DNA of 64,000 bases from Algoriphagus hitonicola (GTDB taxonomy: Bacteria > Bacteroidota > Bacteroidia > Cytophagales > Cyclobacteriaceae), in NCBI RefSeq assembly GCF_900113375.1, contig NZ_FOPC01000010.1, positions 1 to 64,000 on the forward strand, read 5' to 3'. Within the stretch, counting starts at the first letter, position 1. Each line of letters starts with the position of its first letter. Shown piece by piece: positions 27,185-36,427 of this stretch. The notes beneath the pieces were generated by a model, which was given only the letters and a program-made list of their open reading frames with translations, made no database searches and was not told where the DNA came from. Position numbers and translations under genes: made by a program.

Positions 27185-28242
27185 CGCTCAGGGGAAAAAT
27201 TGGGTTCGACATTTGCACCTTCAAAAACATTGACCAAGCCACCGGTAATGACTACATCGCCCGGTTTGATTCCGCTTTTCAGCAGTAATTGATCTCCAAC
27301 CCGTCTGGAGATTTCGACGGCCTGAAGTTTTGCTTTCCCATCCTGAATCACATAGACTTGAGGCTGTAATTCAGACCCTACCAAAGCCGAGGCGGGTAGT
27401 ACAATTCCTTTGGTATCCAGCTCTGCGTTGACCGTAATTTCACCAAACATCCCTGCTTTTACCGCTAAGTCCGCCGTATTTTCAAAGGTCAGTTCAACCG
27501 GGAAACTATTCCCAATCGATCCCCTGCTGCCGACCAAGGTCACTTTTGCAGCAATTTCTTTCGATAGGGAAGTAATCGTAACCAGCTGTGTGCTGCCGGA
27601 TTGGAAGTAATTCAGATCATTCTCAGGAATCTGCACGGTCAGTTTCACGCGACTGATGTCGGTGACTTGAACAAGTGGCTTGCCTGGGGCTGCAAAATCT
27701 CCTGCTTCAGTCATTTTTGCCGTCACGATTCCTCCAAAAGGAGCCCGGATCGAGGACTTGGCGATTTGCTCTTTCAGAGTGGCGATTTGGACTTCCAATC
27801 CTGCGAGGGCCAGCTCCGTTTTTTCGAGCTGAATACCCTGAATGGCTTCATTTTCCACCAAAATCTGATAGCGCTTGAGATCCGCTTCGAGACCGCCTTT
27901 TTGCACCTCAGTGGCTTTGAGCTGAAGCTGGAGTAAAGCCACATCCTGCTGTAGGAGAAGCTGATTGGCACTTACGACTTGTCCCAATTCCACGGCCACC
28001 CGGGTGACTTTTCCCTGTACCTCTGCACTGATTTTACTTTCACGGATCGGTTCGATCACACCGGAAAATCCCCGCTGATTATCCAGCTGACCTTCGGACA
28101 CTTTCATAGCAAAAACCGAAACAGTCTGTTCTTTATCATAGATATAGACTCGCTCTTGAGAAGTTTTTTTGTTCGATACCAGCGTTATCGCCACGATTGC
28201 GACTAGGGCCAGAGGAATGAGGTAAATGATGATCTTTTTCAT
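27181..28242 (-). CDS. RND efflux periplasmic adaptor (membrane fusion protein)
   Basis: A 353-residue protein with an N-terminal membrane anchor (about 5-23), a split lipoyl domain (KISAEVQGKVTRVAVELGQ and SIRAPFGGIVTAKMTEAGDF), a short alpha hairpin (about 95-165) and beta-barrel and membrane-proximal domains to the C terminus. It links the RND pump at 24050 to the TolC-like channel at 28252. The ATGA overlap with the pump gene shows translational coupling. Confidence 0.93.
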   Translation of the reverse strand: MKKIIIYLIPLALVAIVAITLVSNKKTSQERVYIYDKEQTVSVFAMKVSEGQLDNQRGFSGVIEPIRESKISAEVQGKVTRVAVELGQVVSANQLLLQQDVALLQLQLKATEVQKGGLEADLKRYQILVENEAIQGIQLEKTELALAGLEVQIATLKEQIAKSSIRAPFGGIVTAKMTEAGDFAAPGKPLVQVTDISRVKLTVQIPENDLNYFQSGSTQLVTITSLSKEIAAKVTLVGSRGSIGNSFPVELTFENTADLAVKAGMFGEITVNAELDTKGIVLPASALVGSELQPQVYVIQDGKAKLQAVEISRRVGDQLLLKSGIKPGDVVITGGLVNVFEGANVEPNFSPER

Positions 28243-28251
28243 AGTGCTTAA

Positions 28252-29568
28252 TTAATCAAGAAGAGTAGCGGATGATTTTTTGAGTTCGAGGGTGGCTTTG
28301 AGGTACTCGACCATCGCATCGAGGTAGGCCTGCTGTGCAGTCCGAAGAGATTGGTCAGCCAGCAGAATATCGGTCAGCGTGGCTAGACCTTCTTGCTGCA
28401 GTAGTATGGATTTATCATAAATCGACTCGGCTAGAGTGATCTGGGATTGAGTAATTTGAATCTGCTTTTTGGCGGTAGCCTGCTGTCGCATCGCTGCCTC
28501 ATACTGAACTTGAGTCTGATCGGCAATGAGAGATTTTTGAATGCTGGCATTGTTGAGTTCGAGTTCTTTTTGGCTGATTTTCTTGGAAGTGACTGTCCCG
28601 TTGAAAATCGGAAAACTCACCTGCGCACCCAGGAAACTCTGTGGGTAAAAATCCAAAAAAGACTTCGGCGAACCATTGTATCCAAAACCGGTTGTCCCAT
28701 AATTAGCGACGAAACTCACACTTGGAATCCTTGACTTCTTGATGGCTTTGAGCTCTTGCGCAATCATTTTCTCTTGCAATTCCTGAATCCGAAGGTCTGA
28801 GGTCAGGCTTGGATTGGGAATACCCGATTCTTCGATTTGAACCGCCGACTCCACCTCGATGGCTCGATCGAGCGGCAAACCGATGACCAACTTCAGCTGC
28901 TGGAGGATCGTCGCGTATTGACTTTCCAGCTGAAAAATCTGGGATTCCAGCTGCTGATTTTGAAGAATCACTTTATCCAAATCGGTACGGATGGCCAGTT
29001 TTTGCTCGTAGAGCAGCCGGACATTTCGCTCGAGTTTTTGACCGTTGACTTGATTGGCTTGGAGGAAAGCCCGCTGATTTTTCAGAATTTGGGCGTTGTA
29101 ATACAAATTGGACACTTCCAAGTGAATCTGCTCTTCAGTCCTGACCCGCTGCCATTCGCTCAGCTCTTGAAAAGATTCCGAAATCTGAATACCTGCCATC
29201 ACCTGCGGGTCATAGATCGGCATTCGGAGATTGAGGTTGCCCATGATGGTATGGGGCACGCCAAACTGCACCGCCCGATACACGCCTTCCGGTCCACCAA
29301 ATGCCGCTTGGGGAAGAATCTGGTAGGGCAGCTGAGTGAAATACTTGTAGTCTGCAGTCGCCATGACTTTGGGTAGCAGCTGACTTTTCGATTCCTGATT
29401 TTTCAAATCTCCGACTGCAACTTGATTCTGGGCAACCTGAAGGGTACGATTATGTACCATAGCCGTATCGAGGCTCTGCTGTAGCGTCCACTCCTGCGCT
29501 TTGATTTCTCCTACCAAAAAGAAGAGAAATAAAGAGAAGAGAATTTGTTTGTGAGTATTTACTAACAT
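28252..29568 (-). CDS. TolC-type outer-membrane efflux channel
   Basis: A 438-residue protein with a signal peptide (cleavage near GEIKAQ) and two OEP repeats of long coiled-coil helices (about 30-215 and 235-430), rich in Gln/Leu heptads as in TolC. It is the outer-membrane exit of the RND system encoded downstream. The gene begins 16 bases after the TetR stop. Codons 1-6 contain a near-copy of the palindrome in front of the tetR gene, so the regulator may also bind here. Confidence 0.92.
   Translation of the reverse strand: MLVNTHKQILFSLFLFFLVGEIKAQEWTLQQSLDTAMVHNRTLQVAQNQVAVGDLKNQESKSQLLPKVMATADYKYFTQLPYQILPQAAFGGPEGVYRAVQFGVPHTIMGNLNLRMPIYDPQVMAGIQISESFQELSEWQRVRTEEQIHLEVSNLYYNAQILKNQRAFLQANQVNGQKLERNVRLLYEQKLAIRTDLDKVILQNQQLESQIFQLESQYATILQQLKLVIGLPLDRAIEVESAVQIEESGIPNPSLTSDLRIQELQEKMIAQELKAIKKSRIPSVSFVANYGTTGFGYNGSPKSFLDFYPQSFLGAQVSFPIFNGTVTSKKISQKELELNNASIQKSLIADQTQVQYEAAMRQQATAKKQIQITQSQITLAESIYDKSILLQQEGLATLTDILLADQSLRTAQQAYLDAMVEYLKATLELKKSSATLLD
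29551..29566 (-). promoter_or_regulatory. Second TetR-type operator inside tolC start
   Basis: GTGAGTATTTACTAAC differs in one base from the perfect palindrome GTTAGTATTTACTAAC at 30172. It covers the first six codons of the outer-membrane channel gene. A match at 15 of 16 positions is unlikely by chance this close by, but part of the match is also needed to encode MLVNT. Confidence 0.5.
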
Positions 29569-29584
29569 ATTTAGGTAAATTTTT

Positions 29585-30160
29585 TTAACGCTTAATCATA
29601 GTTAAAATTGATTCGATGAGTTGAGTACCCGATGAATTCAAGTCGAAACTGAATCCTGAAACTCTCCATTTGAACATCTGAAGACGAAAAGCCCCCAACA
29701 CCAAATGTACCATTTGCTCAGCTGAAACATCCGCCATGAATGTCCCATTGGACTGACCTTCCGAAATCAGCGGAAGCAAAAAACCCATCTTGGTCTGCAT
29801 CAACGCTAGGATAGCCTGATTGATTTGATCACTTTCTTCCCAAAGTCCATCCGAAAACACCGCAACTACAAAATGGGGATGCTGGGTAAAAAACGAAAAC
29901 TGGCTAGAAAAAATGGCATTGAATCGATCCTCAACCCTCAAATTTGGCTCAAGGGAGGAAAGTCGAGTCTGCATATTTTCCCGGAGAAACTCCAGCATGG
30001 CCAACGTAATGGCTTCCTTGCTGGGAAAGTGCCGATAAATCGCCGCCTCAGAAAATCCCATTTCAAGTGCCAGCTTTTTGGTGGTCAAACCTCCAATACC
30101 CGATTCGGTCAGGATTTTGCCCGCCGCATCGATGATTTCTTTTTGACGTTCGGAGATCAT
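29585..30160 (-). CDS. TetR-family regulator of the efflux operon
   Basis: A 191-residue regulator. The N-terminal helix-turn-helix (about residues 5-52) shows the TetR signature GLTTKKLALEMGFSEAAIYRHFPSK in two adjoining parts; the C-terminal ligand domain (about 70-190) is helical and not informative about the inducer. It is the first gene of the five-gene operon with the channel, adaptor, pump and pyruvate kinase. A perfect palindrome lies 12 bases before its ATG, so it probably represses its own transcript and hence the pump. Confidence 0.92.
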   Translation of the reverse strand: MISERQKEIIDAAGKILTESGIGGLTTKKLALEMGFSEAAIYRHFPSKEAITLAMLEFLRENMQTRLSSLEPNLRVEDRFNAIFSSQFSFFTQHPHFVVAVFSDGLWEESDQINQAILALMQTKMGFLLPLISEGQSNGTFMADVSAEQMVHLVLGAFRLQMFKWRVSGFSFDLNSSGTQLIESILTMIKR

Positions 30161-30171
30161 TTTTTTTGTTA

Positions 30172-30187
30172 GTTAGTATTTACTAAC
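30172..30187 (-). promoter_or_regulatory. TetR-type operator upstream of tetR gene
   Basis: GTTAGTATTTACTAAC is a perfect 16-bp palindrome (GTTAGTA-TT-TACTAAC), 12 bases upstream of the TetR start codon, with a second near-copy at 29551. Position and symmetry fit the autoregulatory operator of a TetR repressor. Confidence 0.7.
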
Positions 30188-30259
30188 AAAGTTAGAAAAA
30201 GCTTCTAAAAATTGGTCCTTCTTTTGAAAATAATTTTTTGAAAGGGTACCAAAACCCCT

Positions 30260-31177
30260 TTAATGCCTAAAACTTGCCCCTTCCATCACTTTGAAAAGAT
30301 GTAGCACTGCTGGAAAAACCGCATCGATAGATTCTTCAGCACCTTTGGTTGAGCCGGGAACGCCCATTATTAAGGTTTCTCCGATCAAGCCCACAATGGA
30401 CCGAGATAACATCGCAAAGGGAGTTCGCTGCTGACCATAGTTTCGAATAGCCTCTTCGATACCGGGAATTCGCCGTTCGATAATTCCTTCTAAAGCGTCT
30501 GGAGTGACATCCCTTGGGGATAAACCCGTGCCACCTGTAAAAATCACCAAATCAAATTTTTCTGCCACCGCTTCCATTGCTGTTTTCTGAATTAAAGCAA
30601 ATTCATCAGGGATGATCACATAATCAAAACCTAAAATGCCGTGCTTTTCTAATTTGGACTGAATCGCCAAACCGGCTTTGTCTTCACCTTTTCCAGCAGA
30701 AATGGAGTCCGAACAGACCACTATTTTCGCTTTTAAATCTTTCCCCAAGGGCTTTTTGTTCAAGTCTGATTTCCCCCCTTTTTTCTCCACCAACTTAATC
30801 TGCTCAATCATCACGCCTTTATCGATCGGCTTGAGCATATCATACATGGTCAGCGCGACGACCGAGGCAGCATGCATGGCCTCCACCTCTACACCAGTTT
30901 TGTAAATGGTATGAATTTCCACCAAAATTTTAACCTCCATCTCCCCTACTTCATAGCTCACCGAGGTGAATTCGACGGGAAGCGGATGACAATCGGGAAT
31001 CATGTCTGCTGTCCGCTTGGCTGCAAAAAGTCCTGCCACGCGAGCGCATTCTAAGACATCTCCTTTGGGAACTGTTCGGTTTTTGATTGCTTGAATGGTC
31101 TCGGGAAGACTTACTTGTACGATCGCTTGGGCTATAGCTTTTCGGAGGGTGGAGTTTTTATGCGTGATATCGACCAT
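30260..31177 (-). CDS. Bifunctional MoaC-MoaB molybdenum cofactor protein
   Basis: A 305-residue fusion. Residues about 1-150 are MoaC (cyclic pyranopterin monophosphate synthase), with MVDITHKNSTLRKA, DCHPLPVEFT and TGVEVEAMHAASVVALTMYD. Residues about 155-300 are MoaB/MogA (molybdopterin adenylyltransferase), with CSDSISAGKGED, FTGGTGLSPRDVTPDA and GVPGSTKGAEE. Fused MoaC-MoaB proteins are known in Bacteroidota. It serves molybdenum cofactor synthesis, needed for example by nitrate reductase. It stands alone here; the other moa/moe genes are not in the window. Confidence 0.93.
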   Translation of the reverse strand: MVDITHKNSTLRKAIAQAIVQVSLPETIQAIKNRTVPKGDVLECARVAGLFAAKRTADMIPDCHPLPVEFTSVSYEVGEMEVKILVEIHTIYKTGVEVEAMHAASVVALTMYDMLKPIDKGVMIEQIKLVEKKGGKSDLNKKPLGKDLKAKIVVCSDSISAGKGEDKAGLAIQSKLEKHGILGFDYVIIPDEFALIQKTAMEAVAEKFDLVIFTGGTGLSPRDVTPDALEGIIERRIPGIEEAIRNYGQQRTPFAMLSRSIVGLIGETLIMGVPGSTKGAEESIDAVFPAVLHLFKVMEGASFRH

Positions 31178-31262
31178 GAGGTAAATTTGAAATGGATCAT
31201 CTAAGTTAAGCCTTTCCCCGCATCAGCCCCAAATCGAACGGAATCTTTCTTTCTCCGAAAGT

Positions 31263-31892
31263 TTAAATCTCCAATCTCCTCTTTAAAATCACCACAGAGT
31301 AATTTTGAGCTTTTCCAGCAGGAGTGAAATGATCGTAATTGAACCCTTCGAAAAGTTGGAAATCAGCCTCAAAAAAACGAGTCAATTCCCCCACACTCCA
31401 TTGCCGAACGGGTAAGTTGCTGCAAGTTTTGGGACCGTCGGGAGAAAAAGTATGGATCATCAAATAACCACCAGGATTAATACAGGCTGCGGCAATTTCT
31501 CGATAGAGAATTTGCTCCATCGGATCGGTTAAAAAATGGAAAGCTGCTCGATCGTGCCAAAAATCAAAGTACAGATCGACAGCAAATCCATCTAAAATAT
31601 TCTGAGGATACCAATGGACATTTTTTGCTGCTTCTCCTAATCGATCTTGGGCATTTTCAAGGGCATTTTTGGACAAATCCAGCACATGGAGATTTTGATA
31701 TCCTAAATAATTCAATTTGTCTACAAGAAGGCTATCTCCACCACCAACATCCAAAATATCAGCATCCAATTTCAAATCGACTTTTTGAATCGCCGCAAGA
31801 GATTTGGCAGGCAGGGCTTGATACCAACCAACTTGCGTACTGTCTTTGGTATCGTAGATGAAATCCCAATAATTGATGTGGGCTTTTGACAT
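31263..31892 (-). CDS. Class I SAM-dependent methyltransferase
   Basis: A 209-residue cytoplasmic protein with SAM-binding motif I in ADILDVGGGDSLLVDKL, the acidic end of strand 2 in LHVLDLSKNAL, motif II near YFDFWHDRAAFHFL and a post-motif strand GGYLMIHTF. The overall order is that of the small-molecule methyltransferase fold, close to the thiopurine/tellurite-type group. The substrate is unknown. It is 85 bases upstream of the MoaC-MoaB gene on the same strand; a functional link is not evident. Confidence 0.8.
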   Translation of the reverse strand: MSKAHINYWDFIYDTKDSTQVGWYQALPAKSLAAIQKVDLKLDADILDVGGGDSLLVDKLNYLGYQNLHVLDLSKNALENAQDRLGEAAKNVHWYPQNILDGFAVDLYFDFWHDRAAFHFLTDPMEQILYREIAAACINPGGYLMIHTFSPDGPKTCSNLPVRQWSVGELTRFFEADFQLFEGFNYDHFTPAGKAQNYSVVILKRRLEI

Positions 31893-32153
31893 GATGAATA
31901 GGATCAGAAATCAAATTTGAAGTATCGAAGCCGTTTTTTTGGTGACTTTACTTACACTTCTAAAATCACTCATTCAATCCTCATAATTGCTTTAACAGGT
32001 TCCACTACATTCAAATCCCAGCAAATATCTACGTTCGGCAATTTTCTTTCTATGATTAAAATCAGCTCCTCGCAAGACAAAACACAGGGAAATCAGCTAG
32101 GAATGAATTCCCAAGCCCGATAATTTTGTCTTTAAATATAAATTGAATTACAT

Positions 32154-33950
32154 ATGCTCTCTTCTCCACATTCTTTTCATATCCCGGTCATGGGTCTGGG
32201 TTACACCGTAGATACACCGATCAAAGTAGCCCGATATGGGATTTCCAGTGTCGTGTCCATTATGGATGATCAGCTTTTGGAGCGGATGCGGGAGATTTAT
32301 AGCAATAAAAATCAACTCGATTTTATCCCGATTAGTGAAAAAGAAGCTGATTATCGAGCAAAACGAATTCAGGCCTATTTGGATTTGATGCATGAGTTGA
32401 TTCAGGTTCAAATGCAGGAAATTGATGTTTTCAGCCAAAATGGACTTGCTCAGCTCAAAACCTATGTGGATCTACTTCCTGAAAATCATCCTTTGCAGGA
32501 GCTTTTCCTTGAATTTTTTGAGGCAAATTCAGCTCAGGAAAAAGAAAAAATCGGAGCCCAAATCCAATCAATGATCCAACCCGGCAGTGTAGATGTCAAC
32601 ATCATGACCAAGGTGGACAAACTCAACAGTGATGAAAATGGGGAACTTCTACCTCGTGAGTTTTCGGATGCCCTTTCCGCTTTGCGGGGATTTGCCCAAA
32701 GCAAACTTTCGGGATCCGTAATTTTCTCAGCGGGAATGAATCCTGCTCTATTTGCCTATTTAGAGGAGTTTTCTGATTTTTTCCCGGCTGAAAAAGAAAA
32801 TTTGAAAAAACAAGTCATCCTGAAAGTAAGCGATTACCGATCAGCTTTGATTCAGGGAAAATTCTTGGCCAAAAAAGGAATCTGGGTTTCCGAATTCCGA
32901 ATCGAATCCGGACTGAATTGTGGCGGACATGCTTTTGCCACGGATGGTTTTTTGATCGGGCCCATTTTGGAAGAGTTCAAAGCAAACCGAGCAGAATTAA
33001 CTCAAACCCTATTCGAAATTTGCTCAGAAGCTCACCTTCAAAAAGGGATCTCAACTTTCTCCTCTCCTCCCCAACTCAAAGTCACTTATCAGGGAGGAAT
33101 TGGAACTGCGGAAGAAAACAGTTTCCTACAAAAGCATTATCAACTCGATGGTACCGGATGGGGAAGTCCCTTTTTGTTGGTTCCCGAAGCCACTTCAGTA
33201 GATGATGACACCCTTCAGCGAATTATTAAAGCCAAGCAAGCTGATTTTTACCTGAGTCATGCTTCGCCTTTGGGGGTTCCTTTTAACAATCTAAGAAATT
33301 CCAGTGCGGAAGAGCAACGAAAAGACCGAATTGCCCGAAACCGCCCGGGAAGTCCTTGCTATAAAAAATTCCTGTCCTTCAATACCGATCATACCGAAAA
33401 ACCCATTTGCACCGCATCCAGACAATATCAAAATATTCAAAGCGAGCGATTTGAAAAGGGAGAAATCTCCAATCAAGAACTCCAAGAAACGCTGGTTAAG
33501 GATTGTCTCTGCGAGGGACTAAGTGCGCCGGCAATTTTGGCCAGTGGAGAAATACCCAAGCGAAATCTCAGTGCAGTGACTATTTGTCCGGGGCCTAATT
33601 TGGCCTATTTCAAAGGAATCTATTCCCTCAAGGAAATGGTAGGACATATCTACGGAAAGATCAAACTGAACCTCGAACCCGAGCGCCCACATGTTATAAT
33701 CAAAGAAGCGCAACTCTATGTCAGCTACTTGAAAAATGAGTTTGAAAAAGTCAGTGATGCGGCAAATAAAAGGCAAATCACTTACTTGGAAAAATTTAGA
33801 TCAAACCTTACCCATGGGGTCGAATATTACCAAAATCTGATCCGGGAAGTTCAGGTGGATACTGAGGAAAAGCTCGCTTCCATGAAAGAGGAATTGCACA
33901 AGCTTTATCAAGAAATTCAACAACTAGAACTAAAGGAAGTTTTGGTTTGA
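32154..33950 (+). CDS. Conserved protein of unknown function, possible FMN-barrel type
   Basis: A 598-residue soluble protein without signal peptide. The start HIPVMGLGYTVDTPIKVARYG and later parts (ESGLNCGGHAF, TYQGGIGTAEEN, GWGSPFLLVPEA) follow the order of motifs in nitronate-monooxygenase/PfaD-like FMN barrels, but I cannot confirm this. The second half holds several Cys (RPGSPC, KPICTAS, VKDCLCEG, TICPGPN) that could bind a metal or iron-sulfur centre. The last 60 residues form a charged coiled coil. It is the first plus-strand gene of the block with RIC, membrane protein and copper receptor, 146 bases before RIC. I know no assigned function. Confidence 0.6.
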   Translation: MLSSPHSFHIPVMGLGYTVDTPIKVARYGISSVVSIMDDQLLERMREIYSNKNQLDFIPISEKEADYRAKRIQAYLDLMHELIQVQMQEIDVFSQNGLAQLKTYVDLLPENHPLQELFLEFFEANSAQEKEKIGAQIQSMIQPGSVDVNIMTKVDKLNSDENGELLPREFSDALSALRGFAQSKLSGSVIFSAGMNPALFAYLEEFSDFFPAEKENLKKQVILKVSDYRSALIQGKFLAKKGIWVSEFRIESGLNCGGHAFATDGFLIGPILEEFKANRAELTQTLFEICSEAHLQKGISTFSSPPQLKVTYQGGIGTAEENSFLQKHYQLDGTGWGSPFLLVPEATSVDDDTLQRIIKAKQADFYLSHASPLGVPFNNLRNSSAEEQRKDRIARNRPGSPCYKKFLSFNTDHTEKPICTASRQYQNIQSERFEKGEISNQELQETLVKDCLCEGLSAPAILASGEIPKRNLSAVTICPGPNLAYFKGIYSLKEMVGHIYGKIKLNLEPERPHVIIKEAQLYVSYLKNEFEKVSDAANKRQITYLEKFRSNLTHGVEYYQNLIREVQVDTEEKLASMKEELHKLYQEIQQLELKEVLV

Positions 33951-33988
33951 TTCCTCTCCGATTGAGCATTGAAAATTGAATAATTTAT

Positions 33989-34007
33989 TAAGGATGTTTT
34001 TGTCTTT
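33989..34007 (+). promoter_or_regulatory. Candidate Rrf2-type operator, copy C
   Basis: TAAGGATGTTTTTGTCTTT keeps the AAGGAT-N6-RTCTTT pattern of the other copies. It ends 15 bases before a TAATATTG element (34023-34030) resembling the Bacteroidetes -7 box, and precedes the second RIC gene, the same kind of gene that follows copy B. Confidence 0.5.
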
Positions 34008-34096
34008 TATTAGAAATATCTATAATATTGTATAGGGAATTGGGCGAAAGCCCATTTCTTTCAAACTTAAAGAGGATAATTTTATCCGATATTAAT

Positions 34097-34837
34097 ATGG
34101 AAAGTACTGATAAAACCATCGCAGACCTAGTTACAGCCGATTTTCGGGCTGCATTTGTATTTCGGGCATTTGGAATTGATTATTGCTGTGATGGCAGTAA
34201 AACCATCTCCGAATACTGCACAGATAATGATCTTAGCTCCAAGGAGATTTACGATTCGCTCAGCGAGGCTTATACCCGACCTTTGGAGCAAAACTTTGAT
34301 TTCAAATTTTGGCCGTTGAATCTTTTGGCCACCTACATTGAAACCAAATTCCACAAACTCGCCAAAAAGCAAGTCCCCTTGATCAAAGCTGCGTTGGAGC
34401 GCGGGATTAGGCGACATGGTAAAGGTTTTCTTCAGCTACATGAAATCAGTTTGATCTTTGACCAAGCAGCGGAGGAACTCGCCCAGCATCTCAAGCGGGA
34501 AGAACTCATTCTTTTCCCCTATATCAAAAAAGTCTTCAAAAATAATGAAACCCGTCAGCTGATGCTGAGCAAGGACTTTTCAAAAATCCAACGGGATATT
34601 GAAAACCTCATGCTTGACCACGAGCAAGAGGGCGAATATTTGACTCAAATCCGGTCAATCACAGACAATTATTCTCTTCCGGAAGACAGCCCAAAAAGTA
34701 TTCAGTTGATCTATTCCCTTTTGGAGGAATTTGACTTGTCCATGCAAAAACACATGCATCTCGAGCGGAATATCCTTTTCGAAGAAACCCTAAACCTCCT
34801 CTATCCTGAGAACGAGATTTCAATAGAATCCAGATAA
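34097..34837 (+). CDS. Second RIC-type iron-sulfur cluster repair protein
   Basis: I chose the ATG at 34097 (246 residues); the longer frame from TTG 34028 would begin inside the promoter region. The ScdA domain (IADLVTADFRAAFVFRAFG, then DYCCDGSKTI) is followed by a hemerythrin-like domain with ETKFHKLA, HLKREELILFP, LDHEQEGEYL and KHMHLERNILF supplying di-iron ligands. The TKFH motif replaces the THHK of the first copy. RIC proteins repair iron-sulfur centres after NO damage. It opens a tight operon with a membrane protein (two-base gap), a Cys-rich protein and a copper receptor. Confidence 0.9.
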   Translation: MESTDKTIADLVTADFRAAFVFRAFGIDYCCDGSKTISEYCTDNDLSSKEIYDSLSEAYTRPLEQNFDFKFWPLNLLATYIETKFHKLAKKQVPLIKAALERGIRRHGKGFLQLHEISLIFDQAAEELAQHLKREELILFPYIKKVFKNNETRQLMLSKDFSKIQRDIENLMLDHEQEGEYLTQIRSITDNYSLPEDSPKSIQLIYSLLEEFDLSMQKHMHLERNILFEETLNLLYPENEISIESR

Positions 34838-34839
34838 AA

Positions 34840-35970
34840 ATGAAATCGCTAGCCGATCCTGCATTTCTTCTTCCCTTAGTGCTTTTGGGTTTACTATCTG
34901 GTATTTCCGGAGGCTTTATTCGTGTGGGAAGTACGCTGACAGATTTTGGTGCGGCAGCGCATGGTTTATACATGGTTGGCGGGTTTTTGGGGACTTTGAT
35001 TTCGATTGAGCGGGCGATGGTCATGAAGCAAAAGGCTTGGCTACTTGTTCCCTTTACCTCAGGAATTTCAACCCTGTTTTTCCTACTTGACTTGACAGAA
35101 ATCGGCTATGGACTGTTGCTTTTGGCCTCCTCGGGTTTGGTCATTATCATGCACCTCCAGTCTCTCAAGCATCCCAAAATCCACACCTTCCTGCTTTATG
35201 GAGGTGCAGTGCTTTGGTTTTTGGGCAATTTTATGGCTTATGAGCAAGGATTAATTGCTGCTGGAGCGACGTGGTGGATTGGCTTTTTGCTATTTACGAT
35301 CGTGGGTGAGCGATTGGAATTAAGTGAATTTCTTCCTGTCAAAAACTCCATCAAAAATCTCCTTTTGGCATTTTTGGCCATGTTTCTTTTGGGACTGATT
35401 TTCCCATTTCATGGAAGTGGACCGTACTTTATGGGTTCGAGTGCCCTTTTAATTGCCGGTTGGCTTTTATGCTATGACATGGCCAAGCTTTCGGTAAAAA
35501 AGGAAAACCAATTCAAATACATCGGACTCGGACTTTTGGTCGGTTATGTTTGGCTATTGATATTCGGGCTGACGATCCTACTTCTTTCCTCCCATCCGCT
35601 GTATTACGATTTGCTTTTGCACAGCTTCTTCTTAGGGTTTGTATTTTCGATGATTTGGGCGCATGCACCGATTATTTTCCCTTTGATTTTTGGCTTCAAA
35701 GAAAGTCCTTTTCACTCGATCCTGTGGATTCCTTGGGCGATTTTTCAAGTGAGTTTGATTGGGCGATTTCTCAGTTCTTGGATGTTTCGGATCGATGAAA
35801 GAAGAGGTTTTGCTGTTGTCAATGGATTTAGCATTCTAGTGATTTTCATGACGATGGCTGCCATAGTCCTTTGGAAGAAAAGGTTTGACAAAAAGACAAA
35901 AACATCACAAAGTGATATCGCTCACAATAGGCAAAAAAAAGTAGGGCTAAATTTCGAAATCAATGCCTAG
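34840..35970 (+). CDS. Polytopic membrane protein, NnrS-like
   Basis: A 376-residue protein with about eleven hydrophobic segments spread from residue 10 to 345 and a charged C-terminal tail. Candidate haem-ligand His occur in FPFHGSG, LLHSFFLGFVFSMIWAHAP and HGLYMVGG; the HSFFLGFVFSMIWAHAP stretch is similar to the HxxxxGFxxxMI pattern of NnrS proteins, which protect against NO. The length also fits NnrS (about 390). It follows the RIC gene by two bases and overlaps the next gene by eight. The assignment is by motif memory and context, not by alignment. Confidence 0.6.
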   Translation: MKSLADPAFLLPLVLLGLLSGISGGFIRVGSTLTDFGAAAHGLYMVGGFLGTLISIERAMVMKQKAWLLVPFTSGISTLFFLLDLTEIGYGLLLLASSGLVIIMHLQSLKHPKIHTFLLYGGAVLWFLGNFMAYEQGLIAAGATWWIGFLLFTIVGERLELSEFLPVKNSIKNLLLAFLAMFLLGLIFPFHGSGPYFMGSSALLIAGWLLCYDMAKLSVKKENQFKYIGLGLLVGYVWLLIFGLTILLLSSHPLYYDLLLHSFFLGFVFSMIWAHAPIIFPLIFGFKESPFHSILWIPWAIFQVSLIGRFLSSWMFRIDERRGFAVVNGFSILVIFMTMAAIVLWKKRFDKKTKTSQSDIAHNRQKKVGLNFEINA

Positions 35971-36343
35971 GGCAGTCCTACATATTGCCTTTGTCCTACT
36001 CATTCTACTTAACGGAATGGGGTACAGTCTGATTCAACTCCATTTTTATTGGGATCGGGAAGAAATCACGGCGCTTTACTGCATTAATAAGGACAAACCC
36101 GAACTGCAATGCGATGGCCAATGCGAATTGGGCAAAAGATTGGCCGAAACAAAAAATCAAAGAAATGAACAGGGTGAAGAAATCACGCTGGAGGAACTTC
36201 AGCTCACTTTCCTTGTCCAGGATTTCACCAAAATCAACCTGAGTTCTCCAGATTTTATCGGTCAAAAACAATCTTTTCTTCACCCCACAGAACTGATTTC
36301 ATCCCTTCACTTGGATGTATTTCACCCACCTCAGAGTAGCTGA
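35963..36343 (+). CDS. Small Cys-rich exported protein beside copper receptor
   Basis: A 126-residue protein with an N-terminal signal or anchor helix (about 5-25) and a motif CINKDKPELQCDGQCEL with three Cys (C40, C50, C54). Proteins with this CxNKxKPxLxCxGxC arrangement are found, from memory, next to copper- or metal-related TonB receptors in Bacteroidota. The rest is polar and His/Gln-rich near the C terminus. It overlaps the membrane-protein gene by eight bases and precedes the receptor by 85. Metal binding in the periplasm is a reasonable inference; function is not established. Confidence 0.65.
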   Translation: MPRAVLHIAFVLLILLNGMGYSLIQLHFYWDREEITALYCINKDKPELQCDGQCELGKRLAETKNQRNEQGEEITLEELQLTFLVQDFTKINLSSPDFIGQKQSFLHPTELISSLHLDVFHPPQSS

Positions 36344-36427
36344 TTTTCAGATAAAAACAGCTTGAATTCCCCTTTGAGACAAAAGGAAGGGGGAATCATG
36401 TCTATTCATTCTCTAAATCAGCTAAAA

